A stretch of DNA of 64,000 bases, taken from assembly GCA_024343425.1 (NCBI GenBank), contig BRLC01000025.1, forward strand, positions 124,001-188,000. The letters are read 5' to 3'. Below, in pieces: positions 39,899 through 49,740 of this stretch. How positions within the stretch are numbered: the stretch's first letter is position 1; each line of letters opens with the position of its first letter. The position numbers and the translations under genes are program-made. The DNA is from Rhizobiaceae bacterium MnEN-MB40S. Lineage in GTDB: Bacteria; Pseudomonadota; Alphaproteobacteria; Rhizobiales; Rhizobiaceae. The notes beneath the pieces are model-generated. The model was given only the letters and a program-made list of their open reading frames with translations. It ran no database searches and was not told the DNA's origin.

Positions 39899-40570
39899 TC
39901 AATGGCGTCGTGGCTTCGAGCCGGCCGCGACCGCCCTCTCCCGACTGTCAATATATATCCGTGCGAGCGCGTAGAGGACGACCGCATTGAGAATATGCCA
40001 CATGAAATGCGTGCCCATCGCCACGGTCTCGCAGAGCGGCAGATCAATCATCCGGAAGCCAATCGAGGCGCAGAACACAGCGGCTGTGACAAATAGTCCA
40101 TTGCTCACCGGACCGTCTTTGCCGCGCACAAGCACAGCCACGACGACCATCGCGATCAAGGCGGTCATGTAGCCTGCTGAGGAACCGGCAATGGGCGTCA
40201 GGAGCGGTGTAGCGACAACGGAAGCCACAATGTAGAAAACGACCATCGCCAGGGAGATCCACGCCTTAAGCCCGAGATAGTCGCGCATCGCCAGATAGAC
40301 GTAAACAAGAATGAAGATGAGAATCGGCAGACTGTCGGCGGCGAGCGCCCAGCGCGTTGCAAATGTGTGGAACAGGAAAGATCCGACGCCGATCACCCCG
40401 ATCCAGAGAGACAGCAACAACGCCGGCGCAGACCGGGATGCGCCTTGCCGCCAGGCGTATAGCGCCAGCAGGCAGGCGACGATGAATGCGACGTTGGTGA
40501 TCGCGTTCAGCGGCTCGGACCAGAAGCCCGCATCCAGCCTCTCACAGTAATTGTCGACTGTCTCATTCAT
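39899..40570 (-). CDS. Ceramidase-family integral membrane protein
   Basis: 223 residues with seven predicted membrane segments. CREST-superfamily motifs are seen in order: NYCERLDAGFWSEP at the N terminus, GVGSFLFHTFAT (SxxxH), LAADSLPILIF with an aspartate, and THFMWHILNAVVLYA (HxxxH) near the C terminus, matching the zinc-binding residues of alkaline ceramidases. Hydrolysis of ceramide-like amides is known for eukaryotic members; bacterial substrates are unclear. It lies downstream of cobF on the minus strand and about 240 bases before nuoA. Confidence 0.8.
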   Translation of the reverse strand: MNETVDNYCERLDAGFWSEPLNAITNVAFIVACLLALYAWRQGASRSAPALLLSLWIGVIGVGSFLFHTFATRWALAADSLPILIFILVYVYLAMRDYLGLKAWISLAMVVFYIVASVVATPLLTPIAGSSAGYMTALIAMVVVAVLVRGKDGPVSNGLFVTAAVFCASIGFRMIDLPLCETVAMGTHFMWHILNAVVLYALARIYIDSRERAVAAGSKPRRH

Positions 40571-40876
40571 CGAATTGTCCTAGCGCGCCTTCCGACGCCA
40601 TGCCGTGGCGACCATGACAGCTTTTCAGCTTTTTTTCGATGATTTTCCCGGCGAGTACGCGACTGTAGATCCTCTGGATGAGTGGTCGGCTTCGATGCGT
40701 CCATCGGCCGGCACAAGCGCTGAAACGCGCGGCTTTCACGACGCGCCTGCGGCGGACCTACAGCGTAGCAGGACACATCGACGATCCGATCCTGCTCTCC
40801 GAGGAGATAGAGCGCCTCGACAGTTTCTTTCATGAGACAGACAATTCGTTTCAGGGGAAACGAGCCGCCAGGCTTT
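40571..40876. other. Short region without a supported gene
   Basis: About 300 bases between cobF and the ceramidase-family gene. A minus-strand frame of 88 codons (40833-40567) ends in an ATGA overlap with the ceramidase start, but it has no ribosome-binding site and turns into an arginine-rich translation after ~30 codons. Plus-strand frames are equally unconvincing. A short non-coding leader for the ceramidase gene is the simplest view. Confidence 0.45.
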
Positions 40877-41650
40877 CTATTCCCCGTCGTCCTTCCCTGC
40901 CCGGGTCAGCAGGTAGCTGTCCATGATCCAACCATGTTCTTCCCGGGCGTTATCCCTTAGCCGCTCGATTTCGTCGCCAACATCGCGCACTTTGCCCGAC
41001 AAAAGGATTTCCTCATCCATTCCGACGTAAGCGCCCCAGTGAATATCCAGGTCTCCGTCGACTGTCTTGAAAGCGTTCGCCGCATCCAGCATGACGACCA
41101 CGCTGTCGACATCGTCGGGAAAACCCTCAGCCAGTTTACGGCCTGTCGTGATCATGATCGACGCACCGATTCCGTGCAAGGGAACCCTGTGTCGCGCGGC
41201 GAGCGCCTGCACGCTGCTGATTCCCGGAATCACTTCGTACTCTAGTTCAAGGGCGCCTTTCGCGCGGATCTTCTCCAGTATGCGCAACGTCCCATCGTAA
41301 ATCGAGGGATCGCCCCAGACAAGGAACGCGCCGCAGTCATCATCGCCGAGTTCCTCCGTCAACAGTCGCTGATAGACGTCCTCGACCTGTTCGCGCCAGA
41401 TATTGATGTCCTGGCGGTAGTCCGGCGTAGACCGTTTTCTCGGCGGGGTGGCGAAATCCACCATCCGATAGTCATCGTTGCGAATGAAGCGCTCACAGAT
41501 TTGCCTGCGCAATTGCGCCAGATCCGTCTTCTCCGTTCCCTTGTCGGGAATGAACAGGACGGAAACCCTGTTCAGCGCGTCAACCGCCTGCATCGTAACG
41601 TGATCCGGATTGCCGGCGCCGATCCCGATGACAATGACCTTGCGTTTCAT
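40877..41650 (-). CDS. cobF: Precorrin-6A synthase (deacetylating)
   Basis: 257 residues. SAM-dependent tetrapyrrole methylase fold with the N-terminal VIVIGIGAGNPDHVTMQAVD loop, the GAFLVWGDPSIYDGTLRIL motif and YEVIPGISSVQALAARH. CobF methylates C-1 of precorrin-5 and releases acetate in aerobic cobalamin synthesis; the DFATPPRKR segment and overall length fit CobF rather than CobI/CobJ. No other cob gene is in the window, so the gene is detached from the usual cluster. Its ATG overlaps the stop of a 19-codon leader frame. Confidence 0.88.
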   Translation of the reverse strand: MKRKVIVIGIGAGNPDHVTMQAVDALNRVSVLFIPDKGTEKTDLAQLRRQICERFIRNDDYRMVDFATPPRKRSTPDYRQDINIWREQVEDVYQRLLTEELGDDDCGAFLVWGDPSIYDGTLRILEKIRAKGALELEYEVIPGISSVQALAARHRVPLHGIGASIMITTGRKLAEGFPDDVDSVVVMLDAANAFKTVDGDLDIHWGAYVGMDEEILLSGKVRDVGDEIERLRDNAREEHGWIMDSYLLTRAGKDDGE

Positions 41651-41706
41651 AACTTTCCACCCACGGTCTGGTCAGTGCCGGTCAAGGGCGTCCGTCTCTG
41701 GGACAT
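41647..41706 (-). CDS. 19-residue leader peptide upstream of cobF
   Basis: A short frame reading MSQRRTPLTGTDQTVGGKL begins at ATG 41706, with AGGAG nine bases upstream, and its TGA overlaps the cobF ATG (ATGA). It may drive cobF translation by coupling. The peptide itself has no membrane or signal character and no recognised relative. Alternatively it is a chance frame and cobF uses the GGAAAG just before its own ATG. Confidence 0.4.
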   Translation of the reverse strand: MSQRRTPLTGTDQTVGGKL

Positions 41707-41872
41707 GCTGTATTGCTCCTGTAGTCGCCGGCTGCAAGCAAGCATCGATCATAGAGACCAGAACGGGAAACGAAAGCTTCCACGGTCAAACGAATAGCGG
41801 AATTCACACGTTCGCAAAAATGCGAAACAGGCCAGTAGCAAAACATCCAACAGGAACAAGAAATGCCCAAAC

Positions 41873-41898
41873 GTTGGAATACCGGCCAGAATTCCAAC
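41873..41898. repeat. 8-bp inverted repeat downstream of tRNA-Asp
   Basis: GTTGGAAT (41873-41880) and ATTCCAAC (41891-41898) form a perfect stem with a ten-base loop, about 40 bases past the tRNA-Asp 3' end on the minus strand. On the plus strand it is followed by TTTT. It could end or process the tRNA transcript. The rest of the 41707-41936 stretch shows no gene. Confidence 0.4.
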
Positions 41899-41936
41899 TT
41901 TTCCAGATTTTGCAACTTGCCAAGTCATTGAAAAAG

Positions 41937-42013
41937 TGGCGCGAGTGACGGGGCTCGAACCCGCGACCTCCGGCGTGACAGGCCGGCACTCTAACCAGCT
42001 GAGCTACACCCGC
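41937..42013 (-). tRNA. tRNA-Asp (anticodon GTC)
   Basis: A complete 77-nt cloverleaf with encoded CCA. The acceptor GCGGGTG pairs with CACTCGC (one G-U), the D arm contains AGCTCAGCTGGTTAGAG, the anticodon loop is CTGTCAC with GTC, and the T arm is GCGGGTTCGAGCCCCGT. Discriminator G73 is the aspartate identity base. It is divergent from tRNA-Val 211 bases away. Confidence 0.97.
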
Positions 42014-42224
42014 GCTTTTGTCTCGCGTCTCTGCGAAACGTGAGCGGTCAATTAAGCCGTTCCCCCCAAGCTGTCAAGCGCGTTCGGGAGGAATTGCGAC
42101 GTTCTCGTAACAATAATCCACTTGGTCTGCGGCCGTCGATTTTTCAGCACAAAAGCCACGCGGACAACGATTTTTTCTTGCACTTGTCCACCGAAGCGCA
42201 TAAACGGTGCGGAGTTTTCTTCAG

Positions 42225-42300
<76 letters not shown>

Positions 42301-42442
42301 TCATTCCTCCGGTATACCAGCAGTATGGAGGACAGCCCTTAAAAGCAATGTTGCACAGTTACTGTGCGATGGCGGCGCAGATTGCGTCGGCGCCTCATCT
42401 CGCTTAGGCTTCGTCGAGGCGTCGTTTCGGGGGATAACTGCC

Positions 42443-43726
42443 ATGGTCGGCCGGTATAGATGGTTCGTCGTGTTTCTGCTCTTTGCAGTCACTGTGGTCA
42501 ACTATATCGACCGCTCGGCAATTTCCTTTGCAGTGCATCGAATCCAGTCCGAATTTGATCTCGACTCCAGCCAGATCGGTCTGATTCTGGGCGCATTCGG
42601 CATCGGCTACATTATCAGCACCCTGTTCGGGGGCATGGCGGTGGACAGATTCGGCGCCAAACGCGCCTATTTCGTCGCTGTTCTCGCGTGGGCGGTCAGC
42701 ATTGGCTGGACGGGCGCCGCGACAGGGTTCCTGATGCTCTACGCGGCGCGCACCGCGCTGGGACTGGCCGAAGGACCGAGTTTTCCGACGACGACGAGCG
42801 CCATAACGCGGTGGCTGCCGCCGCAGGAACGGGCGACGGCTCTCGGCGGGGCGCTTGTCGCGGTTCCGATCGCGCTCGCCATAGGCGCTCCGCTCGTCAC
42901 CTTGCTGATCGGCATGTTCGACTGGCGCGCGATGTTTTTCATCCTGGCCGTCGCGAGTCTGATCTGGCTTCCCTTCTGGCTCGTCTTCTATGCAAATGAT
43001 CCATCAGAATCAGATCGAATAGGATCGGAGGAAGCAGAACACATCGCGCGCTCGGGCCGTGACGAGCCGTCCGCGACCCAATCGCCGCCCAGAGCGCACA
43101 TTTGGAGAGCCCTCCTCACGACGCCTACCCTTTGGGCCAACTACTGGGCCTATTTCGTCTTCGGCTACTACCTGTTTTTCTTCATGACATGGCTGCCGGA
43201 ATATTTGCGCAAGAGCTACAATCTTGACCTTTCCAGCGTGGGACTCGTCAGCTTTCTGCCATGGGCGACAGCTGCGGTGTTGCTGGTCGCCTTTGGCCGC
43301 TGGTCCGATGCGATTCTCAAACGAACTTCGAGCCTGAGGATCGCGCGCAGCTACCAGATTGCAGGCACGCAACTTGTCGCGGCGCTGGCGATCATTCCGG
43401 TAGCCCTTTCCAGCAACATTGTGATCGCCGTCGCCGGAATCACGGTCGCCGTCGCCGCCTCCATGGCTGCGAACGCCGCCTACTACGCCGTTATCGCCGA
43501 TCTCGTTCCGCGAATCGCAGGCACGGCGATGGGTATAATGACCATCTTCTTCGCCGCCTCGGGCTTTCTGGCGCCTGTCATCACCGGCTATGCGCTGGAA
43601 ATAACCGGAGACTTCCGACCGGCGTTCTGGCTGATCGCGGCGCTTGCCGCTTCCTCCGTCATCGGAATTCTGGTGTTCCATCACCCGGACCGGGACGCCA
43701 AACGTCTCGGTCCGGAATTGAAGTAG
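42443..43726 (+). CDS. MFS transporter, anion:cation symporter (ACS)-like
   Basis: 427 residues from ATG 42443; the longer upstream frame crosses the tRNA-Val gene and is not real. Twelve membrane helices in two bundles are expected. MFS motif A-like sequence GGMAVDRFGAKRAYF follows helix 2, and helix 1 has VTVVNYIDRSAISFAVHRIQ, a form common in the ACS family of hexuronate, galactonate and phthalate symporters (NYxDR). Substrate unknown. The stop is six bases from the convergent MATE gene stop. Confidence 0.85.
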   Translation: MVGRYRWFVVFLLFAVTVVNYIDRSAISFAVHRIQSEFDLDSSQIGLILGAFGIGYIISTLFGGMAVDRFGAKRAYFVAVLAWAVSIGWTGAATGFLMLYAARTALGLAEGPSFPTTTSAITRWLPPQERATALGGALVAVPIALAIGAPLVTLLIGMFDWRAMFFILAVASLIWLPFWLVFYANDPSESDRIGSEEAEHIARSGRDEPSATQSPPRAHIWRALLTTPTLWANYWAYFVFGYYLFFFMTWLPEYLRKSYNLDLSSVGLVSFLPWATAAVLLVAFGRWSDAILKRTSSLRIARSYQIAGTQLVAALAIIPVALSSNIVIAVAGITVAVAASMAANAAYYAVIADLVPRIAGTAMGIMTIFFAASGFLAPVITGYALEITGDFRPAFWLIAALAASSVIGILVFHHPDRDAKRLGPELK

Positions 43727-43732
43727 CTCCGG

Positions 43733-45130
43733 TCAGCCTTCGACGAGACCGAGGCGACGGCGCGCGGCGAAGCGCCAGTTCATCAGCGAGGCTGCGAGCA
43801 CCAGTCCACTGGCGAGGCCCCACCAGACGCCCTCCGCCCCATACCCCATCACGAAGCCGAACAGGTATCCGAGCGGAAGGCCAACGATCCAGTAACTGGT
43901 CACGGCAATGAACATCGGTATCTTGGTGTCGTTGAGACCGCGCAAAAGGCCGCTTCCGACAGCCTGCAGACCATCCGCCACCTGAAACGTTGCGGCAATC
44001 GCCAGAAGCGGCGCTCCCTGACGCAGAACCGCGGCGGCGTCCGGATTGTCCTTGTCAAGATACCAGCCGATCAGCGTATCCGGGAATAACCAGAACAGGG
44101 AGGCAGACGTCAGCGTAACGACGATCGACAGGCCAACCGCCACCCGCCCCGCCTGGCCAAGGCCGGCCCAGTCCTTGCGGCCATAAGCCTGACCGATACG
44201 AACCGTGGCGGCGTTGGAGAGCCCCAGCGGGACCATGAAGGCAATGCCGGCGAGCTGAAGCGCGATGCCGTGGGCTGCGAGCTCCACCGCGCCCAGCCAT
44301 CCCACCATGACCGCAGCGGCAGCGAACAAACCAACTTCTGCAATGATCGTGGCGCTGATCGGCCAGCCAAGACGCAGCAATTCGAAGAAGGCGCGCCAGT
44401 CCGGCCGCCAGAAACGGACCATCAGCTCATATCGCTCCAGTTCCTTTTTCTTCACGCAATAGATGAGAAGCGCGACAAAGGTTATGGCCGTTGTTCCGAG
44501 CGAAGCCACGGCTGCGCCGACAATTTCCAGACGCGGCGCGCCGAGATTACCGAATATGAACATGTAGTTGAGCAGAGCGTTCGCCAAGGCGCCGAGCACA
44601 GTCGCCCACAAGACCACATGGGCTTTCTCAAGAGCGCTGAGATAAGATCGGAGCACCGTGATCAGAAGCGCTGGAAACAGCGACCATTGCGCAACGCGCA
44701 CATAGTCCTGCGCCATCTCGGCAACATGGGACTCCTGTCCCAGCGCGACGAGCACGCCGCCCGTGAACCAGAGCGGCATCATCGATATCGCGCCAAGCAG
44801 CAGAATGACCCACATGCCCATGCGGATCGCCCGGCGAAGACCGCGCACATCGTCGCGCCCATGGGCCTGAGCGGCAAGCGGCATGGCCGCCAGCCCGAAC
44901 CCGGTGCCCAGTATGAAGAAGAGGAAAAACGCCTGTGTGCCGAGCACGCCGGCCGCCAGTTCTTCCGCGCCCAGCCAGCCGATCATGACGGTGTCGGTGA
45001 CGTGGATGGCCATATGGGCGAGTTGGGCGCCTATCAGAGGCAGGCCAAGGGCAAGCGTCGCCCGGATCTGGCTCCACAACGAAAGCGCAACAGGGGCAGC
45101 GGTGCCCGAATGATCGGTCGCGGTTTTCAT
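43733..45130 (-). CDS. MATE-family multidrug efflux transporter (NorM-like)
   Basis: 465 residues with twelve membrane helices arranged as two six-helix MatE repeats. Repeat 1 opens LALGLPLIGAQLAHMAIHVT and continues DTVMIGWLGAEELAAGVLG; repeat 2 has LGWPISATIIAEVGLFAAAA and MVGWLGAVELAAHGIALQ. Members export cationic drugs by sodium or proton antiport. It lies between convergent MFS and codirectional NCS1 genes, 118 bases from the latter. Confidence 0.9.
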   Translation of the reverse strand: MKTATDHSGTAAPVALSLWSQIRATLALGLPLIGAQLAHMAIHVTDTVMIGWLGAEELAAGVLGTQAFFLFFILGTGFGLAAMPLAAQAHGRDDVRGLRRAIRMGMWVILLLGAISMMPLWFTGGVLVALGQESHVAEMAQDYVRVAQWSLFPALLITVLRSYLSALEKAHVVLWATVLGALANALLNYMFIFGNLGAPRLEIVGAAVASLGTTAITFVALLIYCVKKKELERYELMVRFWRPDWRAFFELLRLGWPISATIIAEVGLFAAAAVMVGWLGAVELAAHGIALQLAGIAFMVPLGLSNAATVRIGQAYGRKDWAGLGQAGRVAVGLSIVVTLTSASLFWLFPDTLIGWYLDKDNPDAAAVLRQGAPLLAIAATFQVADGLQAVGSGLLRGLNDTKIPMFIAVTSYWIVGLPLGYLFGFVMGYGAEGVWWGLASGLVLAASLMNWRFAARRRLGLVEG

Positions 45131-45248
45131 GGTTCACCGGAATGTCGAAAAGATTAGTCGCTCTACAAAGGCGGCAAGCCATACAGAAATGACAGGCATA
45201 AGTAAATCCGCCGTAGAAGGATTCAACCGCCTGTGTTGTCAGCCCCCT

Positions 45249-46730
45249 TCACGGCGCGACTGGATTGCGGCGCTCCGGCGAGGAGACGCCCATCAGGATC
45301 GGATAGACCACAAAGGCGACGATGAAGCCGACAAACCAGGAATAATCATAGATCGTTTGCAAATAATCCGGACAATCCGGCCACAGACCCACGGCGTGCA
45401 GAAACCCCGGAAAACAGGGAGCCACGCCAATGACGAGGGCCGCAACGCCGCTCAGGTTCCATCCGTTCCGATAGCGATAGCATCCGTCCTTCAGGAACAG
45501 ATCGTCCGCTGCGATCCTGCCCCGCCGAACCAGATAGAAATCCGCAATCATAACGCCCGCTATGGGACCGAGAAGCGCTCCGTATGCGATAAGCCAGACG
45601 AAAATATAAGCGTTGGCGCTTTCCATCAGCTTCCAGGGAAACATCAGGACGCCAATGACCACCGTGATGTATCCGCCCATCTTGAAGGAGATGCGACCCG
45701 GCGCCAGATTGGAGAAATCATTGGACGGCGACACGACGTTGGCCGCGATGTTGGTTGTGATCGTGGCGATGATCAGAAAGAACAGCAGGACAACCGTCAG
45801 CCCGCCTTCGAGTTCACCGGCCAGCGTAACGGGGTTCCAGATGACCTTGCCAAGCGCCAGATAGGAAGCGGACGTCACCACGACCCCGATGAAAGCCAGG
45901 AGCATGGCCGGCAGCGGCAATCCCAGCGCCTGACCAATAACCTGGTCCCTGCCGCTCCTGGCGAAACGCGTGAAGTCCGGAATGTTGAGCGCCAGAGTGG
46001 CCCATCCCCCGACAACGGCCGTGACGGCGGTCCCGAAAACCATCCAGAACGCATGTTCGCCCGGTTTGATCAATTGTTGCGACGTTTCGAGGATCTTTCC
46101 GAAACTGCCGAACGAGACATAGACCCACGCCAGCGCCGCCAGCCCGCCTGTGAGGAGCAATGGACCGGCGATAGTTTCCAGCCAGCGTATCGATTCGACG
46201 CCCTTGGCGATGAAGAACACGTGCAGGCCCCAGAATGCGAGAAACGAGCCGAATGCGATGGGGTCCAGACCGATCACCGGAATAATCGTTGTGGAGAGCG
46301 GATCGACAACGGAGGGAAACAGGATCTTTGCAATGGCGTAGATCGCCGAGCCTCCAATCCAGGTCTGGATGCCGAACCACCCGCAGGCGACGACCGCGCG
46401 CAGCATGGCTGGCAGCCTGGCGCCGATCGTGCCGAAGGAGGAGCGCAACAACACCGGGAACGGGACGCGATACAGAACTCCCATACGGCCGATCAGCACG
46501 AGCGGCGCAACAAGAATGGAATTGCCAACCAGCACGGCCAGTATCGCCTGCCACCAGGTCAAACCCTGGGCCATCAGGCTGGAGGCTGTCATATAGGCCG
46601 CGATGTTGACGACCAGGCCAACCCAGAGCCAAGCGAAGCTCAGCCATGTCCAGGTGCGTTCTTCAGGTCTCGTTGGAGCGAAATCGGGGTTCCAGAGACC
46701 TTCGTCGTAATCGGACGGGCAAGAGATCAT
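45249..46730 (-). CDS. NCS1-family nucleobase/allantoin:cation symporter
   Basis: 493 residues from ATG 46730 (MISCPSDYDEGLWNPDF); in-frame GTG codons just upstream are possible alternatives. The family signature LWNPDFAPTRPEERTWTW precedes twelve membrane helices; SSFGTIGARLPAMLRAVVAC, GWFGIQTWIGG and NIAANVVSPSNDFSNLAPG are characteristic NCS1 segments, the last forming part of the cation site. Likely uptake of hydantoin, allantoin, uracil or a similar ring compound. It lies just below the hupB terminator. Confidence 0.88.
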   Translation of the reverse strand: MISCPSDYDEGLWNPDFAPTRPEERTWTWLSFAWLWVGLVVNIAAYMTASSLMAQGLTWWQAILAVLVGNSILVAPLVLIGRMGVLYRVPFPVLLRSSFGTIGARLPAMLRAVVACGWFGIQTWIGGSAIYAIAKILFPSVVDPLSTTIIPVIGLDPIAFGSFLAFWGLHVFFIAKGVESIRWLETIAGPLLLTGGLAALAWVYVSFGSFGKILETSQQLIKPGEHAFWMVFGTAVTAVVGGWATLALNIPDFTRFARSGRDQVIGQALGLPLPAMLLAFIGVVVTSASYLALGKVIWNPVTLAGELEGGLTVVLLFFLIIATITTNIAANVVSPSNDFSNLAPGRISFKMGGYITVVIGVLMFPWKLMESANAYIFVWLIAYGALLGPIAGVMIADFYLVRRGRIAADDLFLKDGCYRYRNGWNLSGVAALVIGVAPCFPGFLHAVGLWPDCPDYLQTIYDYSWFVGFIVAFVVYPILMGVSSPERRNPVAP

Positions 46731-46780
46731 CTCAGAACGCGCACTCACTGCACTTTTCCCGTCATCCACCCGCCTCCAGA

Positions 46781-46810
46781 CAAAACAAAGCCCGGCGCAA
46801 TGGCCGGGCC
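46781..46810 (-). terminator. Rho-independent terminator of hupB
   Basis: On the minus strand GCCCGGC (from 46809-46803) pairs with GCCGGGC (46796-46790) around a six-base loop and is followed by TTTGTTTTG. It lies 30 bases after the hupB stop and just before the NCS1 start. Confidence 0.8.
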
Positions 46811-46839
46811 TAAAAAGCACTGTTTAAGTGCAGGGGCAA

Positions 46840-47115
46840 CTAGCTGTTGACAGCGTCCTTCAGCCCTTTGCCAGCCGAGAACTTCGGTACGTTGCGCGCC
46901 GGAATATCGACTTCTGCGCCGGTCATCGGATTGCGGCCCTTCGAAGCGTCGCGATGCGTGACCGAGAAGTTTCCGAATCCCACCAGACGAACATCACCGC
47001 CAGATTTCAGTTCGGACGTGATCGTGTCGAACACGGACTCGACCGCCGATCCGGCGTCCGCTTTGCTCAAACCTGCTTTTTCAGCAACGGCAGCAACCAG
47101 TTCGTTCTTGTTCAT
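46840..47115 (-). CDS. hupB: DNA-binding protein HU
   Basis: 91 residues, a complete HU/IHF-fold protein: MNKNELVAAVAEKAGLSKAD at the N terminus, the dimer core VRLVGFGNFSVTHRDASKGR, the beta-arm GRNPMTGAEVDIPARNVPKF and the final helix SAGKGLKDAVNS. It binds DNA without strict sequence preference and bends it. AAAGGG lies nine bases before the ATG. Downstream of lon on the same strand, the order conserved in Hyphomicrobiales, and with its own terminator. Confidence 0.97.
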   Translation of the reverse strand: MNKNELVAAVAEKAGLSKADAGSAVESVFDTITSELKSGGDVRLVGFGNFSVTHRDASKGRNPMTGAEVDIPARNVPKFSAGKGLKDAVNS

Positions 47116-47259
47116 TTTTCCAACCCTTTCGATATGTCAGACGACTCATTTCAAGTCAGGCAGGATTGTACGTAATGACGCTAAAATCACAATGATTGCG
47201 CGCTGGAAAACAAGCAAAAACGCCGGTTTTCCGGTAGTTTTTGCAATTTTGAGGCCCTG

Positions 47260-47291
47260 AAAACAGTAGAGACGGGCCTTCGCCCGTCTCT
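47260..47291 (-). terminator. Terminator-like hairpin after lon
   Basis: AGAGACGGGC (47268-47277) pairs perfectly with GCCCGTCTCT (47282-47291) around CTTC, a 10-bp stem. Read on the minus strand it comes 32 bases after the lon stop and is followed by TACTGTTTTC, so it is a good stem with a modest U-run. Confidence 0.7.
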
Positions 47292-47322
47292 CAACGCTTG
47301 AATTCGGAAAATCCGAAAAGAA

Positions 47323-49740
47323 TCAATGGGCAACAGAAGCGCCTGATTCTTTGCTTCCTTCATCGCCGACGATCGGCGTTTCAGGCGACTCGTTCCATTC
47401 GATCGCCTCCGGCTTCATCGTCAGAGCGTGTTCAAGAACCTCGCTCATCTGCGAGACCGGAATGATCTCCATTTCGTTCTTCACATTGTCCGGAATATCC
47501 GCCAGGTCCTTGGCGTTTTCTTCCGGAATGAGAACGGTTTTGATCCCGCCTCGCAGCGCCGCAAGCAGCTTCTCTTTAAGGCCGCCAATCGGCAGGACCC
47601 GACCACGCAATGTGATCTCGCCAGTCATTGCGACATCCTTGCGCACGGTAATGCCGGTCATGATCGACACGATCGCCGTCGCCATGGCGACGCCGGCTGA
47701 CGGGCCGTCCTTCGGCGTTGCGCCTTCCGGCACATGGACGTGGATGTCGCGCTTGTCGAACATCGGCGGCTCGATGCCGAAATCGACAGCGCGCGAGCGC
47801 ACGTAGGAGGCGGCGGCTGAGATCGACTCCTTCATCACGTCGCGCAGGTTGCCGGTGACGGTCATCTTGCCCTTGCCGGGCATCATGACGCCTTCGATGG
47901 TCAGCAACTCGCCGCCCACCTCGGTCCAGGCGAGACCCGTCACGACACCGATCTGGTTGTCCAGTTCGGCTTCGCCGTAGCGGAAGCGCGGAACGCCGAG
48001 GTAATCGGACAGGTTATCCGCCGTCACGTCGACCGACTTGACGCCGTCCTTGAGGATCTTCGTCACGACCTTGCGGGCGAGAGACTTCAATTCCCGTTCG
48101 AAGTTGCGAACGCCCGCTTCACGCGTGTAGCGGCGAATGATCTGCCGCAGCGCATCGTCGGTGACCGAGAACTCGTTCTTCTGCAACGCGTGATCGCGCA
48201 CCGCCTTCGGCAACAGGTGCCGCTTGGCGATCTCGAGCTTTTCGTCTTCGGTGTAGCCGGCGATCCGGATGATCTCCATGCGGTCCATCAGCGGCGCCGG
48301 GATATTCAGCGTGTTCGCCGTCGTGATGAACATGACGTTGGACAGATCGTATTCAACCTCGAGATAGTGGTCCATGAAGGTCGAGTTCTGTTCCGGATCG
48401 AGCACTTCGAGCAACGCAGAGGACGGATCGCCGCGGAAATCAGCGCCCATCTTGTCGATCTCGTCGAACAGGAACAGCGGATTGGCCTTCTTCGCCTTCT
48501 TCATCGACTGGATGACCTTGCCGGGCATCGAACCAATGTAGGTGCGCCGGTGACCGCGGATTTCGGCTTCGTCGCGAACGCCGCCGAGCGCCATGCGCAC
48601 ATATTCGCGGCCGGTCGCCTTGGCGATCGACTTGGCGAGCGACGTCTTGCCGACGCCGGGCGGTCCGACGAGGCACAGGATCGGGCCCTTGATCTTGTTC
48701 GAACGGCTCTGCACGGCGAGATACTCAAGGATGCGTTCCTTGACCTTCTCCAGCCCGTAGTGATCCGTTTCGAGAATGTCGTCGGCCTTGTTCAGATCGA
48801 CCTTGATCCGCGATTTCTTGCCCCACGGAATACCGAGCAGCCAGTCGAGATAGTTGCGCACGACGGTTGCTTCCGCCGACATCGGGCTCATCTGCTTGAG
48901 CTTTTTCAGTTCGGCGTCGGCCTTCTCGCGTGCTTCCTTCGACAGCTTGGTCTTGGAGATGCGCTCTTCCAGTTCGGACATCTCGTCGCGGCCGTCTTCG
49001 CCGTCGCCAAGCTCCTTCTGGATCGCCTTCATCTGTTCGTTGAGGTAATATTCGCGCTGGGTCTTCTCCATCTGGCGCTTGACGCGCGAGCGGATGCGCT
49101 TTTCGACCTGCAGAACGGAAATCTCCCCTTCCATGAAGCCGAGCGCGCGCTCAAGACGTTCCTTGACGCTGACAGTCGCCAGCATCTCCTGCTTTTCAGG
49201 TATCTTGATCGACAGGTGCGAAGCGACCGTATCGGCGAGTTTCGAGTAATCGTCGATCTGGCTGGCGGCGCCCACCACTTCCGGTGAAATTTTCTTGTTG
49301 AGCTTGACGTAGTTTTCGAACTCGGAGACGACCGAACGCGAAAGCGCCTCGTTCTCGACCGGATCTTCTTCCGGTTCGAACATCACCTCGGCTGCAGCCT
49401 CGTAGAACTCTTCGGTGCGGGTATAGGCCGTGACTTTCGCGCGGTCCTTGCCTTCGACGAGAACCTTCACCGTTCCGTCCGGCAGCTTGAGAAGCTGCAG
49501 TACATTGGCGATTGTGCCGACCTCGTAGATTTCCTCGGCCTTCGGATCATCGTCGCCGGCGTTGATCTGGGTAGCAAGCAGGATCTGCTTGTCTGCGCCC
49601 ATCACTTCTTCCAGGGCGCGAATGGATTTTTCCCTGCCGACAAAAAGCGGAACGATCATGTGCGGGAAGACGACGATATCGCGCAACGGCAATACCGGAT
49701 AGGTCGTCGTCTCGCCGTGCTGAGTGGTCATTTCATTCAT
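47323..49740 (-). CDS. lon: ATP-dependent protease Lon
   Basis: 805 residues. An N-terminal LON substrate-binding domain starts [20 protein letters not shown]; the AAA+ module has Walker [16 protein letters not shown] (near 363) and Walker [11 protein letters not shown]; the C-terminal protease carries the serine of [14 protein letters not shown] (near 680) and the lysine of [16 protein letters not shown] (near 722). It degrades damaged and regulatory proteins such as cell-cycle factors. AGGA precedes the ATG by eight bases. A CTTGAAA sequence upstream could belong to a heat-shock promoter, but the -10 part is poor. Confidence 0.97.
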   Translation of the reverse strand: MNEMTTQHGETTTYPVLPLRDIVVFPHMIVPLFVGREKSIRALEEVMGADKQILLATQINAGDDDPKAEEIYEVGTIANVLQLLKLPDGTVKVLVEGKDRAKVTAYTRTEEFYEAAAEVMFEPEEDPVENEALSRSVVSEFENYVKLNKKISPEVVGAASQIDDYSKLADTVASHLSIKIPEKQEMLATVSVKERLERALGFMEGEISVLQVEKRIRSRVKRQMEKTQREYYLNEQMKAIQKELGDGEDGRDEMSELEERISKTKLSKEAREKADAELKKLKQMSPMSAEATVVRNYLDWLLGIPWGKKSRIKVDLNKADDILETDHYGLEKVKERILEYLAVQSRSNKIKGPILCLVGPPGVGKTSLAKSIAKATGREYVRMALGGVRDEAEIRGHRRTYIGSMPGKVIQSMKKAKKANPLFLFDEIDKMGADFRGDPSSALLEVLDPEQNSTFMDHYLEVEYDLSNVMFITTANTLNIPAPLMDRMEIIRIAGYTEDEKLEIAKRHLLPKAVRDHALQKNEFSVTDDALRQIIRRYTREAGVRNFERELKSLARKVVTKILKDGVKSVDVTADNLSDYLGVPRFRYGEAELDNQIGVVTGLAWTEVGGELLTIEGVMMPGKGKMTVTGNLRDVMKESISAAASYVRSRAVDFGIEPPMFDKRDIHVHVPEGATPKDGPSAGVAMATAIVSIMTGITVRKDVAMTGEITLRGRVLPIGGLKEKLLAALRGGIKTVLIPEENAKDLADIPDNVKNEMEIIPVSQMSEVLEHALTMKPEAIEWNESPETPIVGDEGSKESGASVAH

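Noticed and set aside
40567-40833. 88-codon minus-strand frame ending in ATGA with the ceramidase-family gene
   Set aside because: The overlap is suggestive, but there is no ribosome-binding site and the translation becomes arginine-rich and unstructured; kept only as a note for the gap.
41651-41936. Cobalamin riboswitch before cobF
   Set aside because: I looked for the B12-box-type conserved segments and a regulatory hairpin close to the start and did not find them; a covariance search would settle it.
45129-46850. Long plus-strand frame opposite the NCS1 transporter
   Set aside because: Mirror image of a membrane protein gene; the translation is hydrophilic and repeats Arg/Gln/Asp without a fold.
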